Shown: positions 35,087-45,584 of the stretch, one piece after another
Position numbering within the stretch: position 1 is the stretch's first letter
Layout: the number at the start of each line of letters is the position of its first letter
From: an uncultured Paracoccaceae bacterium
Lineage (GTDB): Bacteria; Pseudomonadota; Alphaproteobacteria; Rhodobacterales; Rhodobacteraceae
Direction: 5' to 3'
Length of the DNA stretch: 49,720 bases
NCBI GenBank assembly: GCA_947489705.1
Contig: CANLEQ010000007.1
Location: 157,937-207,656, forward strand
Translations under genes and position numbers: made by a program
The notes under the pieces: model-generated
The model's database searches: none
What the model was told of the DNA's origin: nothing
Seen by the model: only the letters and a program-made list of their open reading frames with translations

Positions 35087-35500
35087 TTACTCGACCTCTT
35101 CGGCTTCGAGGCGCGCACGATCGGCAGCACCTTTCGCTTCGGGATCGCGATCGACGAATTCGATGATCGCCATGGGCGCCATGTCACCGTAGCGGAACCC
35201 GGCCTTGAGCACCCGCAGGTAGCCCCCCTGACGTTCGGCGTAGCGCGGACCGAGGACGTCGAAGAGCTTGGCGACATGCATGTCCTGCTTGAGCCTGCTG
35301 GCAGCCTGGCGGCGGGCATGAAGGTCACCGCGCTTTCCGAGGGTGACAAGCTTCTCGACAACCTGCTTCAGTTCCTTGGCCTTGGGCAGGGTCGTCTTGA
35401 TCTGCTCGTGCTCGATGAGCGATCCGGCCATGTTGGCGAACATGGCCTTGCGGTGTTCATGGGTTCGATTGAGGCGGCGATATCCGCGGGCGTGACGCAT
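35087..35500 (-). CDS. rplQ: 50S ribosomal protein L17
   Basis: A 137-residue ribosomal protein, close to the usual alphaproteobacterial length. It begins [20 protein letters not shown], the standard L17 opening, and has an acidic C-terminal extension (EAEEVE). It is the last gene of the operon that starts at rplO. A 182-base spacer from rpoA shows no gene and no strong hairpin. Confidence 0.98.
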   Translation of the reverse strand: MRHARGYRRLNRTHEHRKAMFANMAGSLIEHEQIKTTLPKAKELKQVVEKLVTLGKRGDLHARRQAASRLKQDMHVAKLFDVLGPRYAERQGGYLRVLKAGFRYGDMAPMAIIEFVDRDPEAKGAADRARLEAEEVE

Positions 35501-35682
35501 GGGTCTCTTCCTTCACTTTGCTTTGTCCGGGAGGCCGTGCGTGCGACCTCCTCTCCTATTGGGGCGGGATTGCCCGGGGTCTCCCTTGCCCGCACCGCCG
35601 ATCGGGGGCGCGGACAGGAAAAAATCGGGGCATGGCGCGTCTGGGGCTCGAAGTACAGGCGACCGCGCCGGAAACGTTCGCC

Positions 35683-36699
35683 TCAGAAGTTGTCTTCGAA
35701 CTTCTTGGCGAGATCCTCGATGTTCTCGGGCGGCCATTCCTCGACATCCATTCCGAGGTGCAGCCCCATGCCAGACAGGACTTCCTTGATCTCGTTCAGC
35801 GACTTGCGCCCGAAGTTCGGCGTACGCAGCATCTCCGCCTCGGTCTTCTGGATCAGGTCACCGATATAGACGATGTTGTCGTTCTTGAGGCAGTTGGCCG
35901 ACCGGACCGAAAGTTCCAGTTCGTCCACCTTCTTGAGAAGGAGCGGGTTGAACTCGAGTCCGTCCTCGTCGTCGTGCCGCGAAGCGCTTTCGGGCTCGTC
36001 GAAATTCACGAAAATCGACAATTGATCCTGAACGATCCGGGCGGCAAAGGCTACGGCATCCTCGGGCGTGACGGACCCGTCGGTCTCAACCTTCATGGTC
36101 AGCTTGTCGTAATCGAGAACCTGCCCCTCGCGGGTGGGCTGGACGTCGTAGCTGACCTTGCGCACGGGGGAATAGATGGCGTCGATCGGCATGAGGCCGA
36201 TCGGTGCGTCCTCGGGGCGGTTCTTGTCGGCAGAGACGTAGCCCTTGCCGGTCGAAACCGTAAGCTCCATAAACAGGTCGGCACCGTCGTCGAGATGGCA
36301 GATCACATGATCCTTGTTGAGCACGGTGATCCCCTGGCTGACGGAGATGTCACCGGCGGTCACGACCATCGGCCCCTTCGCAGAGATCGACACCCGCTTC
36401 GGGCCCTCGACTTCCATCTTGATGGCCACACCCTTGAGGTTCAGCACCACATCCGTCACATCTTCGCGAACGCCGGCGATGGAGCTGAATTCGTGCAGGA
36501 CGTTGTCGATCTGGACCGAGGTGATCGCGGCGCCCTGAAGCGAGGACATGAGAACGCGGCGCAGGGCGTTTCCGAGCGTCAGGCCGAAGCCCCGCTCAAG
36601 CGGCTCGGCGATGACGGTCGCCTGACGCGCCCGCTCGTTTCCGGGTTTCACCTCGAGCTGCGACGGCTTGATCAGTTCCTGCCAGTTTTTGTGAAGCAT
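35683..36699 (-). CDS. rpoA: RNA polymerase subunit alpha
   Basis: A 338-residue protein. The N-terminal assembly domain (residues about 20-235, with [21 protein letters not shown]) and the C-terminal DNA-binding domain (about 255-325, with [17 protein letters not shown] and [14 protein letters not shown]) are both complete. It nucleates RNA polymerase assembly. It lies between rpsK and rplQ as in the standard alpha operon; rpsD is absent from this position, as in other alphaproteobacteria. Confidence 0.99.
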   Translation of the reverse strand: MLHKNWQELIKPSQLEVKPGNERARQATVIAEPLERGFGLTLGNALRRVLMSSLQGAAITSVQIDNVLHEFSSIAGVREDVTDVVLNLKGVAIKMEVEGPKRVSISAKGPMVVTAGDISVSQGITVLNKDHVICHLDDGADLFMELTVSTGKGYVSADKNRPEDAPIGLMPIDAIYSPVRKVSYDVQPTREGQVLDYDKLTMKVETDGSVTPEDAVAFAARIVQDQLSIFVNFDEPESASRHDDEDGLEFNPLLLKKVDELELSVRSANCLKNDNIVYIGDLIQKTEAEMLRTPNFGRKSLNEIKEVLSGMGLHLGMDVEEWPPENIEDLAKKFEDNF

Positions 36700-36815
36700 G
36701 GTGTCTCCTCAATTCTTGTCGGCCGCTCATGCGGGGCGGTGCCGACACCCGAGGGTTAAAATGACGACGCAGGGCCGCGCGCCTGGCGCGACCCCGCAAA
36801 TTCGGACGGTCCGGT

Positions 36816-37202
36816 TCAGACGCGGCGGCGCTTGGGCGGACGGCAACCGTTATGGGCCATCGGCGTCACATCGCGGATGGACGTGATGTTGAAGCCTGCG
36901 GCGGCCAAGGCGCGAAGCGCGCTTTCGCGGCCGGAACCCGGACCCTGGACCTCGACCTCGAGCGTGCGGACGCCGTGTTCCTGCGCCTTGCGGCCGGCAT
37001 CCTCGGCGGCCATCTGCGCGGCATAGGGGGTGGACTTGCGCGAGCCCTTGAAGCCCATGGTCCCGGCAGAGGACCACGAGATCGCGTTCCCCTGGACGTC
37101 GGAAATCAGGATCTTGGTGTTGTTGAACGAAGAATTCACATGAGCAACGCCGGCGGCGATGTTCTTGGAAACCTTCTTCTTGACGCGACGATCACGTGCC
37201 AT
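36816..37202 (-). CDS. rpsK: 30S ribosomal protein S11
   Basis: A 128-residue protein with all S11 landmarks: [18 protein letters not shown] near residue 21, [12 protein letters not shown], and the C-terminal [18 protein letters not shown]. It shapes the decoding platform of the small subunit. It follows rpsM by 12 bases. The 116-base spacer to rpoA contains only a GC-rich imperfect repeat near 36770-36795. Confidence 0.99.
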   Translation of the reverse strand: MARDRRVKKKVSKNIAAGVAHVNSSFNNTKILISDVQGNAISWSSAGTMGFKGSRKSTPYAAQMAAEDAGRKAQEHGVRTLEVEVQGPGSGRESALRALAAAGFNITSIRDVTPMAHNGCRPPKRRRV

Positions 37203-37214
37203 TGGTCGGTCTCC

Positions 37215-37583
<369 letters not shown>

Positions 37584-37639
37584 AGCGTGCATTCCTTTCG
37601 TTGCGGACCCGTGACGCCAGGCCCTTTTTTCACAACGGA

Positions 37640-37661
37640 AGCCCGAGGGTTTCCCCGGGCT
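37640..37661. promoter_or_regulatory. Hairpin between adk and rpsM
   Basis: AGCCCG (37640-37645) pairs with CGGGCT (37656-37661). Two further G-C pairs lie inside after one A-C mismatch, closing a 4-base loop. It lies 57 bases upstream of rpsM in the 201-base gap after adk. It may attenuate or process the message. No U-tract follows on the minus strand. Confidence 0.45.
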
Positions 37662-37784
37662 GCTGTCGAGCTCAAGTATCGCAGATCGGGGCGCGACCCC
37701 GTGAATCTTACGATTCCCTTTCAGGATGGTGCGCAATAGTGGCGAATCGCCCGATCGTCAAGGGCGTGTTGCGCCAAGCGCTCC

Positions 37785-38425
37785 TTAGCGGTCGAGGATG
37801 CGGTCGATCTGCTCGCCGACCTCGTCGATATCCGCAAGGCCGTCGATCCGGTCCAGTTCGTTCTTGGCGTAGTAATAGCCGATGAGCGGAGACGTCTTCT
37901 TGTAGTATTCCAGCAGACGCTGCTTGAGGCTTTCCTCGTTGTCGTCGCCCCGGCGGGTGAACTCCGTCGCACCGCATTGCGTACATTCGCCGCTTTCGGG
38001 AACAGGTTTGGTGATGTCGTTGTAGACCTCCCCGCAATTGGCACAGACCGAACGGGCGACGATCCGCTTGACCAGTGCGTCGTCGTCGACCTGCATCTCG
38101 ATCACCGCACCGAGATCCTCGCCGTGCCGCGCGAGCAATTCGGCCAGCGCGTCCGCCTGCGCCAGGGTACGGGGAAACCCGTCGAAGATCAGCCCGCCCT
38201 TGCGATCGTCGTTGAGCTTCTCTTCGATCAGCCCGATCACGATCTCGTCCGTCACGAGCTCGCCGCGATCCATGATCTTGGCGACGCGCTCTCCCATCTC
38301 GGTCCCGCTGCTCTTGGCCTCGCGCAGCATGTCACCGGTGGAGAGCTGGATCATGTCGCGCCCCTCGACGAGACGCCGGGCCTGCGTGCCCTTGCCCGCG
38401 CCCGGCGGTCCCAGAAGAATGATGT

Positions 38426-38429
<4 letters not shown>
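37785..38429 (-). CDS. adk: Adenylate kinase
   Basis: A 214-residue enzyme interconverting ATP, ADP and AMP. The P-loop [11 protein letters not shown] is at residues 7-17, [13 protein letters not shown] near 84, and the lid holds CANCGEVYN and CTQCG. The four cysteines in the lid form a zinc site, unlike the hydrogen-bonded lid of the E. coli enzyme. Its ATG overlaps the secY stop (ATGA). The conserved secY-adk-rpsM order is kept. Confidence 0.98.
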
Positions 38430-39793
<1,364 letters not shown>

Positions 39794-39815
39794 TAGGGTC
39801 TCTCTATAAACAATG

Positions 39816-39851
39816 ACGCCGCGCGAACCGGTCTTCGGGCTCGCGCGGCGT
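39816..39851 (-). promoter_or_regulatory. Hairpin in the rplO-secY spacer
   Basis: ACGCCGCGCGA (39816-39826) and TCGCGCGGCGT (39841-39851) form a perfect 11-bp stem. The 14-base loop can add a CCG/CGG pairing. It sits midway between the rplO stop and the secY start. It could reduce read-through so that SecY is made at a lower level than L15, or stabilise the upstream message. Confidence 0.65.
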
Positions 39852-39902
39852 GATGAAAACCTAGGCGGCTATGTAAGCGTCATGTCGGACGCTCACAACC
39901 GT

Positions 39903-40370
39903 TTACTCTGCCGCCTGCGCCGTCTTCACGGTCAGCGAACCGCCGGCCTTCTCGACCGCATCGATCGCGGATTTCGACGCACCCGTCACGGTCATCTGCA
40001 CCCTCGACGTGATCTCGCCCTTCGAAAGCACGCGGATGCCGTCGCGCTTGCGACGCACCAGGCCCGAATCGACCAGCTCGTTCTCGGTGATCTCTTCGCC
40101 GAGCTTGCCCGCATCGATGAACTTCTGGATCAGCCCAAGATTGACGACGGCGTATTCCTTGCGATTCGGCTTGTTGAAGCCGCGCTTGGGCAGGCGTTGA
40201 TAAAGCGGCATCTGGCCGCCCTCGTACCCCTTGATGGCGACGCCCGAGCGGCTCTTCTGGCCCTTGATGCCCCGGCCAGCGGTCTTGCCCTTGCCGGATC
40301 CCGGTCCGCGGCCGACCCGCATGCGCTTCTTGGCGGCACCTTCGTTATCGCGTAGTTCGTTCAGTTTCAT
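39903..40370 (-). CDS. rplO: 50S ribosomal protein L15
   Basis: A 155-residue protein with the L15 opening [20 protein letters not shown] and the glycine-rich [18 protein letters not shown] stretch. The ATG at 40370 follows AAGGAGCAAGCGAC. In most proteobacteria rpmD lies directly upstream; here the next gene is a divergent glycosyltransferase. L15 therefore opens this transcription unit, apparently with its own promoter at 40465-40493. Confidence 0.98.
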   Translation of the reverse strand: MKLNELRDNEGAAKKRMRVGRGPGSGKGKTAGRGIKGQKSRSGVAIKGYEGGQMPLYQRLPKRGFNKPNRKEYAVVNLGLIQKFIDAGKLGEEITENELVDSGLVRRKRDGIRVLSKGEITSRVQMTVTGASKSAIDAVEKAGGSLTVKTAQAAE

Positions 40371-40395
40371 GTCGCTTGCTCCTTCTGCCGGACAC

Positions 40396-40457
40396 GCACC
40401 CCCAGCGACGGGAGCGGTGCGGACGCGGCGTTCACACTGGCCGACTCTGCAGTCGGC
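40396..40457 (-). promoter_or_regulatory. Structured 5' leader of rplO
   Basis: If transcription begins near 40458, the message opens at once with the stem GCCGACT/AGTCGGC (40440-40457, 4-base loop). A second fold follows, GCACC/GGTGC (40396-40420), with an inner CCC/GGG. The ribosome site follows. The leader would be about 87 bases. A stabilising or autoregulatory role is inferred. Confidence 0.45.
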
Positions 40458-40464
40458 GTCGGCG

Positions 40465-40493
40465 CTCCTACCCCATGCGCGCCTTCTCGGCAA
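40465..40493 (-). promoter_or_regulatory. Promoter of the rplO-secY-adk operon
   Basis: On the minus strand TTGCCG (40493-40488) is followed after 17 bases by TAGGAG (40470-40465). The layout and the TAGGA(A/G) -10 box match the rpmH promoter at 15483-15511. It predicts a start near 40458. Confidence 0.6.
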
Positions 40494-40605
40494 GGGTGTC
40501 GCATCGGCGGTGGTCTTTCCCGCCGTCGATCCCTTAGATAACGCGGGGCCTTCGCGGACGCGATCCGGCCCCGCCCTCGAAGCGCCGAAATCCACAGGAA
40601 CACGA

Positions 40606-41673
40606 ATGTTCGAGCGATTCTATCCATGGACGTCCTTCGCGATCGACAGGCTCGCCGGCCGGCGGTCGCGCGACCAGCTCGCGATCTCGCGAGAGATCCT
40701 GCACCCCGCCGGAACCGGCACGATCCGGGGCGTCGACATTTCGGAAACGGAGCGTCGGCGCATCACCGGAACGGATGCCGGCACCAGGCTTGATGTGGAG
40801 CTCGCACGCCTCGACGACAGAACGGTCGAACATATGGCGACTGTTCGTCACGAGTTTCGCAACGTGGTTGCTGGGCCCGCGGGGATCTACACGATGTCGC
40901 ACGCGGTTTTCCCCACCGGCCGCCCGCCCGTCGCGGAGTTGCTGCGCGCCCGAATTCCGACGTTCGAAGCGGGGTTTCATTCGGTCCCGACGATCGGGCT
41001 GCGCTACTTCGGCCATTGGCTCACGGATGGGCTGGCCACATCGTATCTGCGCCGCGAGCATGAGGAGCTCTTCCTGCCCTTTCCGGAGGAGTGGACCCAC
41101 GCGCGTGATTACGTAGCACTTCTGGGATTGACGCCTGTTCGGGCGCGATACGCGTTCTTTCGGCGCCTGAGCACGTGCATCGATATCGGAATGAATGCCA
41201 ATCGCCACGCACGTTTGCGTCGCCTTTCATCCGATGTCCGAGACACGGTCCGCAGCGGAGGTCCCCGCCGCGTCTTTCTCAGCCGTGGGCGCACCGGCGT
41301 CGCACGGGCGCTCGAGAACGAGCGCCAGATCGCCCAGATGCTGAAGCTCAACGGGTTCGTCGAAATATCGGTATCCGCACCGCTCGCCCAGATCCAGGAG
41401 GCCCTGCATGACGCGGAAGTCTGCGTTTCGATGGAAGGAAGCCATGTCGCACATGCGGTCGTCGGCGCACCGAAAGACGCGCTCCTCCTGCTGATCAATC
41501 CTGCGGACCGTTTTATCACTCTGTTCGCGGATTACGTTCTGGCGCAAGATATTCGCCTGGCATACGTCGTGTGCGAACGACGGGGCGCGGCATACCATCT
41601 CGACCCCGCGGATCTGACCGATGCGCTCATGCGGAACGGCATAGACCTGCCGTCGCCGGTCACGCGAGGCTGA
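40606..41673 (+). CDS. Glycosyltransferase family 61 (DUF563) protein
   Basis: A 355-residue protein resembling family 61 glycosyltransferases. [12 protein letters not shown] near residue 133 matches the family's N/YFGHWL motif. [19 protein letters not shown], then [15 protein letters not shown] and [14 protein letters not shown] match the C-terminal domain, although the usual GxHGA is GSHVA. The acceptor and sugar are unknown; related proteins in Rhodobacterales often modify surface polysaccharides. ACAGGAACACGA precedes the ATG. It lies divergent from rplO, inside what is usually an unbroken ribosomal cluster. Confidence 0.8.
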   Translation: MFERFYPWTSFAIDRLAGRRSRDQLAISREILHPAGTGTIRGVDISETERRRITGTDAGTRLDVELARLDDRTVEHMATVRHEFRNVVAGPAGIYTMSHAVFPTGRPPVAELLRARIPTFEAGFHSVPTIGLRYFGHWLTDGLATSYLRREHEELFLPFPEEWTHARDYVALLGLTPVRARYAFFRRLSTCIDIGMNANRHARLRRLSSDVRDTVRSGGPRRVFLSRGRTGVARALENERQIAQMLKLNGFVEISVSAPLAQIQEALHDAEVCVSMEGSHVAHAVVGAPKDALLLLINPADRFITLFADYVLAQDIRLAYVVCERRGAAYHLDPADLTDALMRNGIDLPSPVTRG

Positions 41674-42153
41674 AGCCACATCCTGCTCCTGCCGCGGCGA
41701 TCGACAGCAGAGTTGCCCCTGCATACGGCCGATCGCCGCCGGCCTGACAGGTTTACATGCGCGTCGAAGGCGGAGCTTTCCTCGCCAACCGGGCGGCGCG
41801 GTCCTCGTCCACGCCACCGGATCGCGGAAACGGCATAGCGTCCGGACTTCCGCGCGAATTGCCCCTCGACTTTCGCCGTATTTGCGGGAAAATCTGCACA
41901 GAACGGTTGTAAAATTCGGTATTGCGCGTATGCAATACACGGGATCGGCGGATATCCCGAACCGATCCGCGCCGCAGAGCCGAAGGGCGGCAAGATTACT
42001 TCCCTCGCCAGACCCATCTCACCGCCTCCAGGGGCGCTACGGTCCCTGCCGCGACGTCCAGGGCGCCTCTTCGGTCGACCGATCGATGCGTCAAACTGCC
42101 TTCCCGACCGCATTCCAGCCCCTCGACCGGGGGCACCACCGGAGACAATTGCC
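41674..42153. other. 480-base non-coding stretch with AT-richer core
   Basis: No convincing gene is present: the open frames here have the composition of shadows and no ribosome sites. The stretch 41875-41940 is clearly less GC-rich than its surroundings. It contains the inverted repeat GTATTGC (41919-41925), six bases, GCAATAC (41932-41938). This may be an operator or promoter for the desaturase gene that begins 216 bases later. Confidence 0.6.
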
Positions 42154-43182
42154 ATGACCGCCCCACATCCCAGCGATGCCGCCGCCGAAGCGCGGCGCTG
42201 GGTCCCCATCCTGGCCCGCTACCGCGATCCGTCCGACCGTCGCAGCCTTATCGAGATCGCGGTGACGCTCGGCCCGTTCGTGATGCTTTGGGCTCTGGGC
42301 TGGTGGGCCTTGTCGGTAAGCCCTTGGCTTGCCGTCGGTATCGCGATCCTCAACGGCGCGTTCCTCGTCAGGATCTTCGTCATCCAGCACGATTGCGGAC
42401 ATGGATCGCTCTTTCGCAAGAAGGTCCTCGGCGACTGGGTCGGCCGCGCGCTCGGCGTGTTGACTGTGACGCCCTACGACGTCTGGCGGCGCATTCACGC
42501 GATCCATCACGGGGCGGCGGGCAACCTCGATCGACGCGGCCCGGGAGAAGTCTACACGATGACGGCGGCCGAATATCGCGCGCAGTCGCCGCTCGGTCGC
42601 CTCCGCTATCGGCTCTACAGGCATCCGGTGGTTCTCTTCGGCCTGGGCCCCGCATGGGTGTTCCTCTTCGAGAACCGCCTTCCCCTGGGCCTGATGCGTG
42701 CGGGCCCCCGTTACTGGGTAAGCGCGATGGGAACGAATCTCGCAGTTGCCCTGGCGCTGGGACTGATCGTGGCGTTCGGGGGCCTCGAGCCGGTCCTGTT
42801 CCTCTTCCTTCCCACCACGCTCTTCGCGGCGACGGTGGGGGTCTGGCTGTTCTACGTCCAGCACCAGTTCGAGGAGACGCTCTACGATCACGAGCCGCAC
42901 TGGGACCTTCACCAGGTCGCGTTGCACGGCAGCTCGCATTACGACCTCCCCGCACCGCTGCATTGGTTGACGGCCAATATCGGGCTGCACCACGTTCATC
43001 ACCTCAACAGCCGCATTCCCTTCTATCACCTGCCGGCGGTCGTGCGCGATCATCCCGGCCTCGACGGCGCCCAGCGGCTGACCCTGCTCGAAAGCCTGCG
43101 CTGCGTGCGCCTCAAACTCTGGGACGAAGACCGCCGCCGGCTGGTGACGCTGAAAGACGCCCTGACAATGCGCCCCGCCTGA
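42154..43182 (+). CDS. Membrane fatty-acid desaturase
   Basis: A 342-residue membrane enzyme with the three histidine boxes that bind the di-iron centre: HDCGH (residue about 80), HAIHH (about 115) and HHVHH (about 286). Hydrophobic pairs are at about 36-75 and 188-240. The pattern fits acyl-lipid desaturases of the delta-12/omega family (DesA-like) that introduce double bases into membrane fatty acids; the position of the double bond cannot be told. It is a single gene with a 480-base upstream region, which suggests independent, perhaps temperature- or redox-linked control. Confidence 0.9.
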   Translation: MTAPHPSDAAAEARRWVPILARYRDPSDRRSLIEIAVTLGPFVMLWALGWWALSVSPWLAVGIAILNGAFLVRIFVIQHDCGHGSLFRKKVLGDWVGRALGVLTVTPYDVWRRIHAIHHGAAGNLDRRGPGEVYTMTAAEYRAQSPLGRLRYRLYRHPVVLFGLGPAWVFLFENRLPLGLMRAGPRYWVSAMGTNLAVALALGLIVAFGGLEPVLFLFLPTTLFAATVGVWLFYVQHQFEETLYDHEPHWDLHQVALHGSSHYDLPAPLHWLTANIGLHHVHHLNSRIPFYHLPAVVRDHPGLDGAQRLTLLESLRCVRLKLWDEDRRRLVTLKDALTMRPA

Positions 43183-43304
43183 GACCGACGCGGCCGTCAT
43201 TCCCGCGTCGCGCTCCACGACTCTCCCCACTGCCGGGGGGGTATCGGAGAGGTCGGCAAAATTCCCGGTGTCGTCGGGGGCCTTGCGGAACATGCGGGGA
43301 GAAA

Positions 43305-43379
<75 letters not shown>

Positions 43380-43615
43380 GGCCCGATCGTGGCGGGTCAA
43401 TAGACGCGAAAATGAGGTGGCGCAAGAGGGCGTCACACGCTTTTCCGCCTCGTATGCACGGATGACGCGGCATTCCCTTGCAAGCATCGTGGTTTCGGTC
43501 CGATCAGATGGCCGAAGCGGGCGCATGAACACACGTTGCCCGAACGCCCTGTCCTTCGTCATACGGGTCGCGGGCGAACTGGACCCGGCTCCCTTCGCGC
43601 GGTAAGGCTTGCGAC

Positions 43616-43777
43616 ATGAACAAGACGCCCGACAAGACGCGCAAGGCCCCGCCCAAGGCCGGCCGGGAGGACCGCTTGAAGGCGGCGCTCAAGGCCAATA
43701 TGGCAAAGCGCAAGGCCCAGATGCGCGCGCGGTCGACAGACCGGGCGGCAGATCCGGGCGAGGCACCCGAGCAGTAG
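43616..43777 (+). CDS. Small basic protein upstream of murA
   Basis: A 53-residue hypothetical protein starting MNKTPDKTRKAPPKAGRED. The middle, RLKAALKANMAKRKAQMRAR, is an amphipathic, strongly basic helix, and a short acidic tail (DPGEAPEQ) follows. GGTAAGGCTTGCGAC gives a good ribosome site for the ATG at 43616. It ends 9 bases before murA, which suggests one transcript. I do not recognise a function; nucleic-acid or membrane binding would fit the charge. Conservation next to murA would confirm that it is real. Confidence 0.65.
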   Translation: MNKTPDKTRKAPPKAGREDRLKAALKANMAKRKAQMRARSTDRAADPGEAPEQ

Positions 43778-43786
43778 GATACCAAT

Positions 43787-45058
43787 ATGGACTCAATTCT
43801 GGTCGAGGGCGGCCACGAACTGGCCGGAGAGATCCCCATCGCGGGGGCCAAGAATGCGTGTCTCACGCTGATGCCGGCCACGTTGCTGAGCGATGGGCCG
43901 CTCACGTTGACCAATGCGCCACGGCTTTCCGACATCCAGACGATGACCGCCCTCCTGCAATCGCTGGGCACCGAGGTGACGCAGATGCAGGGCGGCCAGG
44001 TCCTGGTGCTGTCGTCGCATGCACTGACAGGCACGCGGGCGGATTATGACATCGTGCGCAAGATGCGTGCGTCGATCCTCGTTCTCGGACCGCTTCTCGC
44101 GCGCGAGGGACATGCCGAAGTGTCGCTGCCGGGCGGATGTGCCATCGGGGCCCGGCCCGTCGACCTTCACCTGACGGCCCTCGAGCAGCTCGGTGCCAAG
44201 CTTGAGCTGCGCGACGGCTACGTTCACGCCAGGGCGCCGCGCGGCGGCCTGAGGGGCGGCAAGGTCGACTTCCCCCTCGTCTCGGTCGGGGCGACGGAGA
44301 ACGTGCTGATGGCGGCGACGCTCGCGCGCGGCACGACCGAAATCCGCAACGCCGCGCGCGAACCCGAAATCGTCGATCTCGCGCAATGTTTGCGGCGGAT
44401 GGGTGCGCGGATCAACGGCGAGGGAACCTCCACCATCATGGTCGAGGGGGTCGACCGGCTGGAATCGGCCACGCACAGGGTCGTGTCGGACCGGATCGAG
44501 CTCGGGACCTACATGCTCGCCCCGGCGATCTGCGGCGGCTGGGTGGAATGTCTCGGCGGCCGCATGGATCTGGTCGCCGCATTCTGCGAAAAGCTCGACG
44601 CGGCGGGCATCTCGGTCGAAGAGACCGAGCGCGGCTTAAAGGTTTCGCGCCATAACGGGCGTGTGCGGGCGGTCGATGTCGCGACCGAACCCTTTCCGGG
44701 ATTTCCGACGGACCTGCAGGCGCAGATGATGGCGCTTCTCTGCACGGCCGAAGGCACATCGGTGCTGGAGGAGAACATCTTCGAGAACCGGTTCATGCAC
44801 GCCCCCGAGCTCATGCGGATGGGCGCGCGCATCGAGGTGCACGGCGGTCACGCGACGGTCACGGGGGTCGAACGTCTCAAGGGCGCGCCGGTGATGGCGA
44901 CGGATCTGCGCGCCTCCGTATCGCTCATTCTGGCCGGGCTCGCCGCCGAGGGCGAGACGCTGGTCAACCGCGTTTATCATCTCGATCGCGGCTACGAGCG
45001 GGTCGAGGAGAAACTCGGGGCCGTGGGCGCGAAGGTCAGCAGGGTGAAGGGACAATGA
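43787..45058 (+). CDS. murA: UDP-N-acetylglucosamine 1-carboxyvinyltransferase
   Basis: A 423-residue enzyme making the first committed peptidoglycan precursor from UDP-GlcNAc and phosphoenolpyruvate. The catalytic, fosfomycin-reactive cysteine is C118 in [16 protein letters not shown]. The K22-N23 pair is in IAGAKNACL, and VTDLQAQ-type sequence appears as [13 protein letters not shown]. Length is normal. Its stop overlaps the DUF2948 start by ATGA. Confidence 0.98.
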   Translation: MDSILVEGGHELAGEIPIAGAKNACLTLMPATLLSDGPLTLTNAPRLSDIQTMTALLQSLGTEVTQMQGGQVLVLSSHALTGTRADYDIVRKMRASILVLGPLLAREGHAEVSLPGGCAIGARPVDLHLTALEQLGAKLELRDGYVHARAPRGGLRGGKVDFPLVSVGATENVLMAATLARGTTEIRNAAREPEIVDLAQCLRRMGARINGEGTSTIMVEGVDRLESATHRVVSDRIELGTYMLAPAICGGWVECLGGRMDLVAAFCEKLDAAGISVEETERGLKVSRHNGRVRAVDVATEPFPGFPTDLQAQMMALLCTAEGTSVLEENIFENRFMHAPELMRMGARIEVHGGHATVTGVERLKGAPVMATDLRASVSLILAGLAAEGETLVNRVYHLDRGYERVEEKLGAVGAKVSRVKGQ

Positions 45059-45519
45059 CCGAGGACGCACGGTTCGAGGACGCGCAACCCGCGCCGCTGC
45101 GGCTCAGGGCGATGGATGCCGATGACCTGCAGGTCGTCTCGTCGCTGGTGCAGGATGCGGTCTTTCCCATCACCGAGATGACATGGCAGCGGTCGCAGCG
45201 CCGGTTCGCCATCCTTCTGAACCGGTTCCGCTGGGAAGACGCCGCACGGGGGCGCGCCGAGCGTGTGCAATCCGTCCTCGCCATCGAAGACGTGCAGACG
45301 GTAAAGACCCAGGCGATCGACCGCGACGACAAGGACCTCGTCCTGTCGCTTCTGTCGATCACGCTGGAACCGGGGGAGGACGGCACCGGACGCGTCATCC
45401 TGTGGCTGGCAGGCGACGGCGCCATCGCGGTCGATGTCGAAACGCTGGAGATCAGCCTGCGCGACGTCACCCGCCCTTATCTGGCCCCGTCGGGCAAGGT
45501 TCCGCGCCACGAGGATTAG
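45055..45519 (+). CDS. DUF2948 family protein
   Basis: A 154-residue protein matching the DUF2948 group, an alphaproteobacterial family of unknown function. Recognisable parts are [33 protein letters not shown] and [24 protein letters not shown]. No catalytic motif or membrane segment is visible. It is translationally coupled to murA, and lies 65 bases before hisD. The constant murA-DUF2948-hisD order in this group suggests only shared expression. Confidence 0.88.
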   Translation: MTEDARFEDAQPAPLRLRAMDADDLQVVSSLVQDAVFPITEMTWQRSQRRFAILLNRFRWEDAARGRAERVQSVLAIEDVQTVKTQAIDRDDKDLVLSLLSITLEPGEDGTGRVILWLAGDGAIAVDVETLEISLRDVTRPYLAPSGKVPRHED

Positions 45520-45584
45520 GCGGCGCGGGGCTTGAGCGCGGTCCGAGCTGCCGCTAGACGCGTCGGGTCAGTCCGGAGAGCCCT

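Noticed and set aside
37590-37592. ATG at 37592 as the rpsM start
   Set aside because: The ribosome site directly abuts it, and it adds a three-residue extension absent from S13 proteins.
41532-42209. Minus-strand open frame of 225 codons over the glycosyltransferase-desaturase gap
   Set aside because: It has shadow-like composition, overlaps two real genes, and has no ribosome site or recognisable motif.
43417-43605. Plus-strand 62-codon frame between tRNA-Thr and the small basic protein
   Set aside because: It lacks a ribosome site and its composition matches non-coding sequence here.
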